From Acidobacteriaceae bacterium (GTDB lineage: Bacteria > Acidobacteriota > Terriglobia > Terriglobales > Acidobacteriaceae), in contig JASHVU010000469.1 in assembly GCA_030044455.1 (NCBI GenBank), positions 1-5,574 on the forward strand: a stretch of 5,574 nucleotides of DNA, given 5' to 3'. The translations under genes were made by a program, and so were the position numbers. Under the pieces are notes generated by a model that searched no databases, had not been told where the DNA came from, and was given only the letters and a program-made list of their open reading frames with translations. Of this stretch, positions 1 through 5,005 are shown piece by piece. Position 1 is the first letter of the stretch, and the number at the start of each line of letters is the position of its first letter.

Positions 1-210
1 TTCTTTGCCGGGCAAATGGATCTCGACGACGAGGGTTACATCAAGACCACCAACAACGTCTTTACCACCAACCACGGCGAGATTGTTCCCGGCGTGTTCG
101 CCTGCGGTGACGTGCAGGACCGCCGCTACCGCCAGGCGATTACTGCCGCCGGCTCCGGCTGTATGGCCGCCCTCGAAGCGGAAAAATACCTCGAGGAACG
201 GGGTCACTGA
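1..210 (+). CDS. trxB: Thioredoxin reductase, C-terminal end (partial)
   Basis: The reading frame is open from the first base and ends at TGA 208-210, giving the last 69 residues; the start lies outside the window. The enzyme is a cytoplasmic FAD-dependent dehydrogenase that uses NADPH to reduce thioredoxin. The fragment shows the C-terminal FAD-binding signature of the family: [19 protein letters not shown] followed by [17 protein letters not shown], where the GD pair contacts FAD and the following segment closes the FAD domain. Upstream, [16 protein letters not shown] is the usual strand leading into it. The redox CxxC and the NADPH domain would lie upstream, out of view. The [19 protein letters not shown] string is typical of TrxB rather than of the related ferredoxin/flavodoxin reductases, but a TrxB-like paralogue cannot be excluded from the tail alone. 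Confidence 0.93.
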   Translation, partial: FFAGQMDLDDEGYIKTTNNVFTTNHGEIVPGVFACGDVQDRRYRQAITAAGSGCMAALEAEKYLEERGH

Positions 211-276
211 TAACCGCAGGAGTAACTTTCGGCAGTCAATGATTCTCCTGGCCTCGGCAGGGGCATTCGGGATTCA

Positions 277-362
277 TTGCGCACCGTAGGCGCAACCGAT
301 GTCATCCCCGCGCTTCAGCGTGGGGAGGCCGAGTCATAATGTTGACCCCAGCCTCGTAGGGG
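277..362. repeat. Cluster of three small hairpins downstream of trxB
   Basis: The stretch 211-389 has no convincing gene. It holds three inverted repeats in a row. Arms 277-282 (ttgcgc) and 290-295 (gcgcaa) enclose a 7-base loop. Arms 305-313 and 318-326 form a 9-bp stem with one G-T pair and a ttca loop, the strongest of the three. Four C (346-349) pair with four G (359-362). A weaker 6-bp pair, caggag 217-222 with ctcctg 245-250, lies just after the trxB stop. The central hairpin is not followed by a run of T, so it is not a classic intrinsic terminator, although it could stabilise the trxB mRNA 3' end. The similar strings cgtaggcgcaa (285-295) and cgtaggggcgacgcaa (355-370) suggest one composite intergenic repeat element. 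The palindromes are seen directly; their being a dispersed family is inferred. Confidence 0.5.
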
Positions 363-389
363 CGACGCAAACGACAGCGAGGTCAGTCA

Positions 390-506
390 ATGCCGCCAAT
401 CTTCCCCGGCCGCCGCACCGCGCAAAGCAGCGACCCGTTCGTCGTCTTCCTCATCGGCATGCGAATCAACCGCATACTCGAGCGCATGGCGCCGCGAACA
501 ATCTGA
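390..506 (+). pseudogene. Truncated DUF4188 (monooxygenase-like) gene remnant
   Basis: An ATG at 390 opens a 38-codon frame ending at TGA 504-506. It has a good ribosome binding site, GAGG at 379-382, with a 7-base spacer. The product begins MPPIFPGRRTAQ, continues SSDPFVVFLIGMRINRIL and ends ERMAPRTI. The pattern 'PGRxTA...fVVFLIGMRiNr' is what I recall as the N-terminus of DUF4188 / af470-like monooxygenase family proteins, which are normally around 150 residues long. Only the first quarter is present. The last residues (RMAPRTI) do not follow the usual W- and P-rich continuation, so the gene seems to have lost its body by deletion, or to have been cut by the heptad repeat that starts at the stop codon. 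The intact start and binding site mean a short peptide could still be made. A genuine small gene is the alternative, but the family resemblance makes a remnant more likely. Confidence 0.66.
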
Positions 507-533
507 GAGCTGATAGCTGATGGCTGAAGGCTG
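506..533. repeat. Four tandem heptads, consensus ATRGCTG
   Basis: Four 7-base units follow each other without gaps: agagctg (506-512), atagctg (513-519), atggctg (520-526) and aaggctg (527-533). The last four bases, gctg, are constant apart from none; the first three vary. The array fills the space between the stop codon of the DUF4188 remnant and the stop codon (537-539, complement) of the converging DUF486 gene. Heptameric short tandem repeats of this kind occur in intergenic DNA of several bacterial groups and arise by strand slippage. No function is evident. Confidence 0.7.
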
Positions 534-536
534 CTT

Positions 537-866
537 TTAAAACTTGTGAAACATGAAAAACGCCGCGCCCACCAGCAGCACTCCGGCCACCGCGTGATTC
601 CAGCGCAGGTGCGAACCGAAATAGTACGTCGCGAAGACGCCGAAGACCGTGAGCGTGATGATCTCCTGGATGACCTTAAGCTGCATGGGCGTGAAGCGGC
701 CGTATCCGATTCGATTGGCGGGAACCTGGAAGCAGTATTCGAAAAACGCAATCGCCCAGCTCACCACAATCACCTTCCACAGCGGCTGGTTTTCAAACTT
801 CAAATGACCATACCAGGCAAAGGTCATGAAGATGTTCGAGCAGACAAGGAGAACTATGGTCCACAT
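537..866 (-). CDS. DUF486 / DMT-superfamily small membrane protein
   Basis: The 109-residue protein fits the DUF486 family (COG3169) in length and sequence. Family marks are the opening MWTIVLLVCSNIFMTFAWYG, with the AWYGHLKF block at residues 17-24, and the FEYCFQVPANRIGY block at about 42-55. Four hydrophobic segments can be seen, roughly residues 3-20, 31-48, 64-83 and 90-106, so it is an inner-membrane protein of the size of a small multidrug resistance subunit. The family is placed in the drug/metabolite transporter superfamily, but its substrate is unknown and I assign none. The frame stays open far upstream (to 1208), but that part runs across the yggS coding region and lacks family similarity; the ATG at 864-866 gives the standard N-terminus. 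No clear Shine-Dalgarno sequence precedes it. It is transcribed divergently from yggS and converges on the DUF4188 remnant. Confidence 0.88.
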   Translation of the reverse strand: MWTIVLLVCSNIFMTFAWYGHLKFENQPLWKVIVVSWAIAFFEYCFQVPANRIGYGRFTPMQLKVIQEIITLTVFGVFATYYFGSHLRWNHAVAGVLLVGAAFFMFHKF

Positions 867-930
867 TTTCCGATTGTAAGCTGCAACAATAGGTAACGTT
901 GCAGAGGACTCTCGAATTCCGCGACGTAGC

Positions 931-974
931 GCCGGGCTCCAGCCCGGTTGTCGTACAGGCGTCGTTGCCTGTAC
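931..974. repeat. Two adjacent palindromes in the divergent intergenic region
   Basis: The 187 bases between the DUF486 start and the yggS start must hold promoters for both genes; I could not place a convincing -35/-10 pair. Two perfect inverted repeats stand side by side. The first has arms ccgggct (932-938) and agcccgg (941-947), almost without a loop. The second has arms gtacaggc (953-960) and gcctgtac (967-974), enclosing gtcgtt. Neither is followed by a T run. GGGCT-CC-AGCCC palindromes are familiar to me from acidobacterial intergenic DNA, so a dispersed repeat is more likely than an operator for either gene. A further inverted pair, attgatt 981-987 and aatcaat 1011-1017, surrounds the likely yggS 5' region. 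Confidence 0.55.
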
Positions 975-1043
975 ACGACGATTGATTCGAACCAACTCCC
1001 GTTGCGCAATAATCAATTGAGGTTTTGTCCCGGAAAACCAATC

Positions 1044-1050
1044 AAGGAGA
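1044..1050 (+). promoter_or_regulatory. Ribosome binding site that decides the TTG start of yggS
   Basis: AAGGAGA lies just ahead of the TTG at 1054-1056, with four bases between GGAG and the start. An in-frame TGA at 1018-1020 rules out a longer product. The next in-frame ATG is residue 32, immediately before the PLP lysine, and would remove the first strand of the barrel. A small hairpin, ggtttt 1021-1026 with aaaacc 1034-1039, sits a few bases upstream and leaves the site exposed. Confidence 0.75.
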
Positions 1051-1053
1051 TCA

Positions 1054-1779
1054 TTGACCACGCTCGCCGACAATCTCTTAAGGCTCGAAGACTCCATCGC
1101 CACGGCGTGCCGCGCCGCAGGCCGCCCGCGCCGTGAAGTGGAGTTGATGGCCGTCTCCAAAACCTTCCCTGCCGAAACCATCCTCGAGGCCGTCGCACTC
1201 GGCCTCACCCTCTTTGGAGAAAACCGCGTGCAGGAGTGGGCCCAGAAGAGCCTCGAAATCTGTCCAAAGAGTCAAAGAACAGAGTTCCATCTGATTGGGC
1301 ATCTGCAATCGAACAAGGCGGCGCGTGCCGTTGAGCTGTTCGACGGCATTGACTCGTTAGACTCCCTGCGCCTGGCCGAGCGACTGAACGAAGCCTCCGC
1401 AAAGCTCGGCAAACGGCTGCCCGTATTGATCGAGGTCAAGCTCAGCCCCGAGGAAACCAAGTCCGGCATCGACCCCGATTCGGACGACGCCGTCAAGCTG
1501 TTCGAGGCGCTGCCCCATTTCACCTCGCTTGAGGCGCGCGGACTGATGACGATTGCGCCGTGGGGCGCGCCCGATGAGGTGACTCGCGCATGTTTCCGCA
1601 GCCTGCGTGAGTGGCGCGACCGCTGGGCGCGGGAGCATCCGCGTCTCAATCTCGATGTGCTTTCAATGGGGATGAGCGGCGATTTTGCTCTCGCCATCGG
1701 CGAAGGCGCAACCCGCATCCGCGTCGGCACTGCGCTGTTCGGCAAGCGTCCTCGGCCGGCCACAGGATTGGTTCCGTGA
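1054..1779 (+). CDS. yggS: YggS/PLPBP family pyridoxal phosphate homeostasis protein
   Basis: This 241-residue protein is a full-length member of the YggS (COG0325, PLPBP) family, a cytoplasmic single-domain TIM barrel that binds pyridoxal 5'-phosphate and helps keep free PLP and related amino-acid pools in balance; no catalytic reaction is established for the family. The PLP Schiff-base lysine is K36 in MAVSKTFP, the same number as in the E. coli protein. Other family blocks are FGENRVQE (54-61), FHLIGHLQSNK (78-88), SMGMSGD (204-210), which forms the phosphate pocket, and TRIRVGTALFG near the C-terminus. The rare TTG start is supported by a strong ribosome binding site and an upstream in-frame stop. 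The gene is followed 124 bases later by a YggU-type gene on the same strand, a pairing also known from the proteobacterial yggS-yggT-yggU cluster; the YggT membrane protein is absent here. Confidence 0.95.
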   Translation: MTTLADNLLRLEDSIATACRAAGRPRREVELMAVSKTFPAETILEAVALGLTLFGENRVQEWAQKSLEICPKSQRTEFHLIGHLQSNKAARAVELFDGIDSLDSLRLAERLNEASAKLGKRLPVLIEVKLSPEETKSGIDPDSDDAVKLFEALPHFTSLEARGLMTIAPWGAPDEVTRACFRSLREWRDRWAREHPRLNLDVLSMGMSGDFALAIGEGATRIRVGTALFGKRPRPATGLVP

Positions 1780-1805
1780 CTCTGTGCCTTCGTAATCTCA
1801 ATTGC

Positions 1806-1844
1806 GAAACCTGGATGCCCCAGGTCTCGATTTTGAAACCTGGG
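1806..1844. repeat. Three-armed repeat with two alternative hairpins between yggS and yggU
   Basis: The string gaaacctgg occurs twice in direct orientation (1806-1814 and 1835-1843), with its complement cccaggt (1819-1825) in the middle. The middle arm can pair with the left one (acctgg 1809-1814 with ccaggt 1820-1825, 5-base loop) or with the right one (cccaggt 1819-1825 with acctggg 1838-1844, plus two inner pairs), but not with both. It lies in the 124-base gap between two co-directional genes. I recall very similar 'cccaggtctcgattttga' strings repeated in Terriglobia genomes, so a dispersed repeat is the first explanation, with attenuator-like switching only a possibility. Confidence 0.6.
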
Positions 1845-1903
1845 AAAGCACGATTTCACACGATGACGGCGCCCGATGCGAGCCGCGAAGCGGAGCAGCC
1901 CTG

Positions 1904-2209
1904 ATGCTTCGCGCCACCAAAGACGGCATCACGCTCGCGGTGCGCGCCCTGCCCGGCGCAAAGAAGACCGCGATTGCTGGCGTCTACGGCGCGGACGCCA
2001 CTGCGCAGTTGAAGGTCGCCGTCAATTCGCCTCCTATCGAAGGCCGCGCCAATGAGGCGCTGATCGCGTTCCTCGCCGAATTCTTCTCGCTGCCAAAAAG
2101 CTCAATTGAACTCACATCCGGCAAGTCTTCGCGCAGCAAGGTTTTCTTGCTGCGCGGCATTTCGCTGGCCCAGGCCGAAGCCGCAATCAAAGCTGCGTCC
2201 GCTCGATGA
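1904..2209 (+). CDS. yggU: DUF167 / YggU family protein
   Basis: The 101-residue product matches the DUF167 (YggU, COG1872) family in length and in its two signatures: the SPPIEGRAN block (42-50), normally 'APPxxGkAN', and the SGKSSRSK block (72-79), normally 'G..SR.K'. The N-terminal LAVRALPGAKKTAIAG (11-26) is the usual first strand and basic loop. The family has a compact alpha/beta fold and no firmly known biochemical role; it is cytoplasmic and has no signal or membrane segment here. The frame is open further upstream to a TTG at 1802, but that part consists of the repeat at 1806-1844 and has no family similarity. ATG 1904 has GGAG at 1892-1895 with an 8-base spacer. It follows yggS and may share its transcript. 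It ends 29 bases before the converging minus-strand gene, with no obvious terminator between. Confidence 0.9.
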   Translation: MLRATKDGITLAVRALPGAKKTAIAGVYGADATAQLKVAVNSPPIEGRANEALIAFLAEFFSLPKSSIELTSGKSSRSKVFLLRGISLAQAEAAIKAASAR

Positions 2210-2238
2210 CTGGCCAACTCACCGGCTCCATGCCGCGC

Positions 2239-2553
2239 CTACAACCGATCAACTGCGGATGTCGCCAGCTCTCGATCTCTCCTGCTCTGGGAACGCGAGA
2301 CCAGCTTCTCGCCCATGAATCCGCAGAACTCATAACACGCAGCCACACCCGTCACAAAGATGATCACCACCACCATCATCAGCCATAATGGAGCCGGCGA
2401 AATCATACTCTGCGCGTACCGTCCGGCCTGATACGTCAAAAACGCATCCTTGCCTAATGTGTGCCATTTTTCCAGGTCGGCATGTATGAGCACCCCACCC
2501 AGCGCGCCCAGCGCGGCCACAAAACAGAACTTGAAAACATAAGCTGATTTCAT
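2239..2553 (-). CDS. Hypothetical small membrane protein with two predicted segments
   Basis: I do not recognise this 104-residue product. Two hydrophobic stretches stand out: residues about 5-23 (YVFKFCFVAALGALGGVLI), right after a lysine-bearing N-terminus, and about 56-74 (LWLMMVVVIIFVTGVAACY). Between them lies a polar loop of about 30 residues with aromatic and charged positions (HADLEKWHTLGKDAF). The tail after residue 82 is rich in Arg and Ser and likely cytoplasmic. The protein is probably a two-segment inner-membrane protein, or has a signal anchor plus one segment. Start choice is uncertain: ATG codons at 2593-2595 and 2563-2565 would add 14 or 4 residues, and none has a clear ribosome binding site. 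I chose the one directly before the hydrophobic segment. It lies 95 bases downstream of the beta-lactamase gene on the same strand and could be the last gene of that operon. Confidence 0.6.
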   Translation of the reverse strand: MKSAYVFKFCFVAALGALGGVLIHADLEKWHTLGKDAFLTYQAGRYAQSMISPAPLWLMMVVVIIFVTGVAACYEFCGFMGEKLVSRSQSRRDRELATSAVDRL

Positions 2554-2648
2554 GCCACAAAGCATACCGCAATTCACGCGCCGATGGTCTGACATCTGGC
2601 CAGGGTGTCAAAAGCATTAACGCTCGAAACCAGGTGTATTGGGTGAGA

Positions 2649-3548
2649 TTATCCCCCTGACTGCCGCGCCAATTCCCTCTCGAACGCCTGCCGTCGATCG
2701 GCGACGTATGCCTTGTATCCGCCCGGATCGATGAATGCGTCGCGATCGCCGCCCTTAAACTTCGCGTACTTCTCCTTCATGTCGAAATAGCTGCCATGCG
2801 CTCCAAGAAAAATGTCGCAAGGGAGCGACTCAAGAACCGCGAACTCGCGCTTGTAATCGGATGCAATCTGCGGGTAAGTTGTGTTGCCAACCAGCTTGTA
2901 CCCGGGATTCACATTGGGGCTGCCCACAATCACCACGTGCTGCGTTCGCGTCCCTTCGGCCGCTGGCAACCCGGATGGTCCAAATTCCTTTTCATCCATC
3001 GTCCACGTCGTGGTGCCGCGCGTGTGGCCCGCAGTCAAGTGCGCGGTAAGAACCACGCCGCCCAGGCTCACTTTGTCGCCGTCATGCAGCACGCGATCGA
3101 CGTGCGCCGGGGCAAAATGCATCGTCCGGTCGGATCCATATTGAAAGTCAGTCCGGCCGCCTGACTCGACCACCGAAACATCGGCGTCCATCACTTCGTA
3201 CTTCGCGCCCGTTTCCTTCAAGATCTCCGCGCTGCCTGCGCAGTGGTCGTAATGCGCGTGGCTTATCAACAGTATCTTGATGTCTCTCCACTTGAAGCCC
3301 AGCACCTCAACGCTTTTGCGAATCAGCGGCGGTGAAGATGCCAGGTTGCTGTTGATGAGAATCAGGCCCTTGGGCGTCGCAATCACATAGGAGGCAAGAT
3401 CGGCGCTGCCCACGTAGTAGAGATTGCCCGCGATGCGGAACGGAGGGAATGGAGTCGTCCATTCCGGCGAAGGGTCAGCCTTGAGCGCGACCGGCATAAG
3501 TGAAATCATCAACGCCAGAGCCATTGACGCAAGTTTGTCGAATCTCAT
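2649..3548 (-). CDS. Subclass B3 metallo-beta-lactamase-like exported hydrolase
   Basis: This 299-residue protein is a full-length B3-type metallo-beta-lactamase, closest in my memory to the FEZ-1/L1/GOB group. Residues 1-24 form a Sec signal peptide (basic MRFDK, hydrophobic core, likely cut after ALKA), so it acts outside the cytoplasm. The B3 opening PFPPFRIAGNLYYVGSADL (33-51) is followed by the zinc motif SHAHYDH (96-102). All six ligands are present: H97, H99 and H175 for Zn1, and D101, H102 and H251 for Zn2. H175 sits in TAGHTRGTTTW and H251 in FLGAHGSYFD. VNPGYKLVGNTTYPQIASDY (213-232) is another B3 block. No cysteine occurs near position 210, where B1/B2 enzymes have a zinc-binding Cys. 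The family hydrolyses beta-lactams with water activated by two zincs; some relatives act on lactones or other esters, so the substrate is inferred. The ATG overlaps the murF stop codon (ATGA), pointing to translational coupling. Confidence 0.92.
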   Translation of the reverse strand: MRFDKLASMALALMISLMPVALKADPSPEWTTPFPPFRIAGNLYYVGSADLASYVIATPKGLILINSNLASSPPLIRKSVEVLGFKWRDIKILLISHAHYDHCAGSAEILKETGAKYEVMDADVSVVESGGRTDFQYGSDRTMHFAPAHVDRVLHDGDKVSLGGVVLTAHLTAGHTRGTTTWTMDEKEFGPSGLPAAEGTRTQHVVIVGSPNVNPGYKLVGNTTYPQIASDYKREFAVLESLPCDIFLGAHGSYFDMKEKYAKFKGGDRDAFIDPGGYKAYVADRRQAFERELARQSGG

Positions 3549-4954
3549 TTCACCTCTTCGCTCAGCAGACTCTTCGCGGTTTCAATGGCGCGCTCAAGAT
3601 GCACGCCGCGCGAGCCCTTCACCAGCACCTGATCTCCCCCGTGCAGGTTTTGCGCCAGCCAATGGCCCGCAGCATCGGCATCCGGCAAAAAGAGCGATGC
3701 AACTCCGCCGGCGCACGCTTCTTCGGCGATGAGCTTAGCGTTGCCCTGCACGCCCACAACCATGTCGAGATCGGCATGAGCTGCCGCACGGCCGCACGCA
3801 GCGTGCAGCGCCGGCGAGTGTTCCCCAAGCTCAAGCATTTCGCCGGCAATCAGAATGCGTCGCACGCCTGGGCGCGACGCCAGCGTTTGAATCATCGAGT
3901 GCAGCGCCTCGGGGTTCGAGTTATAGCTGTCGTTCAAAATGGTCGCACCGTTGATCTCCAGCAACTGCCCGCGTTTGTCGCCCGCCGTAAGCTCGGCAAG
4001 CGCAGCCAGGGCTCGGTCAAGGTCAACGCCCGCTTCGAGCGCCACGGCAAGACCCGCAATCGCATTGGTCGCGTTGTGCGCGCCCAGCATCTGCAATGTG
4101 AACGCGCCCTCGCGTTCACCCGCACGCAATCGCACATGCAGGCCGTTCAAATCTTCGCTCGCCGACAAAATCTGCGGATCGGCGCAGGGACCGGAACCGA
4201 AATAAACCGCTCTCCCGGCAAAGTCGCGGCCAAACTGCGACACGTAAGCATCGCTGCAGTTCAGAAACGCCACACCGCTGGCCGGCAACGCAGCAATCAA
4301 CTCAAACTTGGCGCGCGCAATGCCGGCCTGGCCATCGGTAAAGTTTTCAACGTGCGCATTGCCTACATTCGTCACCAGGCCCCAGTCGGGCGAGGCGATG
4401 CGGCACAGCGCCGCAATTTCACCCGCGTGGTTCATCCCTATCTCCACCACTGCGATCTCGTGCTCGCGCTCAAGCCGTAACAACTGCAACGGCAAACCGT
4501 AGGCGTTATTCAAATTTCCGCGCGATTTCAGCACATTGAACTTCGCACCCAGCGCCGCGGCCGTGGCTTCCTTGGTGGTGGTTTTTCCTGCCGATCCGGT
4601 AATGGCGACAACGCGTTTGCCCCACTGCCTGCGCACGTGCGCGGCCAGCAGTTGCAGCGCCGCCAGAGGATCCTCGGTAATCAGAAGCGGATGGGCAAGG
4701 GCAGCATCGGGCAGACCCGCCACCCGCGCCCGTGAAACCACCGCGGCCAAGGCGCCGCGCTCCAGCGCCGCAGCCACGTAATCGTGCCCATCCAGCCGCT
4801 CGCCCTTCACTGCAAAAAACAACTCAAATGGCGCAATCGTTCGCGAGTCGATCGAATAACCATCGGCCACCTGCGCACCCGCATTAGGCAGGTTCGCCGG
4901 CGCCTCAAGCACAGCTCCCATTCCCATCGCGATCTCGGCAAGCGTCAGTCTCAT
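3545..4954 (-). CDS. murF: UDP-MurNAc-tripeptide--D-Ala-D-Ala ligase
   Basis: MurF is the cytoplasmic ATP-dependent ligase that adds D-Ala-D-Ala to UDP-MurNAc-tripeptide, the last step before the lipid stage of peptidoglycan synthesis. The 469-residue product has the three Mur domains. The N-terminal substrate domain includes SIDSRTIAPFELFFAVKGER (34-53). The ATPase domain has the P-loop GSAGKTTTKE (120-129, K124), NLNNAYGLPL (147-156), VEIGMNHAGEI (170-180, with E171), TNVGNAHVENF (195-205) and the Lys expected to be carbamylated, K216 in ARAKFELI. The C-terminal domain begins near LGAHNATNAIAGLAVA and carries NDSYNSNP, the usual MurF nucleotide motif. The frame could start at a TTG at 4985-4987, but ATG 4952-4954 gives the standard MurF opening (MRLTLAEIA) and has GGGG four bases upstream. 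It follows murE by 51 bases and shares four bases with the next gene. Confidence 0.96.
   Translation of the reverse strand: MRLTLAEIAMGMGAVLEAPANLPNAGAQVADGYSIDSRTIAPFELFFAVKGERLDGHDYVAAALERGALAAVVSRARVAGLPDAALAHPLLITEDPLAALQLLAAHVRRQWGKRVVAITGSAGKTTTKEATAAALGAKFNVLKSRGNLNNAYGLPLQLLRLEREHEIAVVEIGMNHAGEIAALCRIASPDWGLVTNVGNAHVENFTDGQAGIARAKFELIAALPASGVAFLNCSDAYVSQFGRDFAGRAVYFGSGPCADPQILSASEDLNGLHVRLRAGEREGAFTLQMLGAHNATNAIAGLAVALEAGVDLDRALAALAELTAGDKRGQLLEINGATILNDSYNSNPEALHSMIQTLASRPGVRRILIAGEMLELGEHSPALHAACGRAAAHADLDMVVGVQGNAKLIAEEACAGGVASLFLPDADAAGHWLAQNLHGGDQVLVKGSRGVHLERAIETAKSLLSEEVK
3549..3558 (-). promoter_or_regulatory. Ribosome binding site of the beta-lactamase gene, inside the murF 3' end
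   Basis: On the minus strand the last sense codons of murF read aagaggtgaa directly ahead of the overlapping ATGA. AGAGGTGA is a near match to the anti-16S complement (AGGAGGTGA), with four bases between GAGG and the ATG. The site is therefore built from the murF Glu-Val-Lys codons, which supports the chosen start and reinitiation by ribosomes that finish murF. Confidence 0.75.
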
Positions 4955-5005
4955 TGATCCCCAACGATACGGCGAACCGAACGGCAATTCAATGACGCAG
5001 TTGGT

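Noticed and set aside
305..326. A 9-bp hairpin as the intrinsic terminator of trxB
   Set aside because: It lies about 95 bases after the stop codon and is followed by ggccgag rather than a T run.
867..1208. The upstream extension of the DUF486 frame to 1208 on the minus strand, giving a 223-residue product
   Set aside because: The extension runs antisense through the yggS start and shows no family similarity; DUF486 proteins are about 110 residues long.
1863..1904. A 13-codon frame whose TGA overlaps the yggU ATG (TGATG), like a leader peptide
   Set aside because: It has no ribosome binding site and its sequence is unremarkable; yggU has its own good site, so coupling is not needed.
2206..2388. 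A plus-strand frame ending in a run of five histidines
   Set aside because: The histidines are the antisense of the Val/Met-rich membrane segment of the minus-strand gene; the frame has no other support.
3500..4480. A long 326-codon plus-strand frame antisense to murF
   Set aside because: It is a GC-rich shadow of murF with a basic, low-complexity composition, no recognisable motif and no ribosome binding site that I can see.
4955..4987. A TTG start for murF that adds 11 residues
   Set aside because: MurF proteins normally begin with a segment like MRLTLAEIA; the extra residues have no family counterpart.
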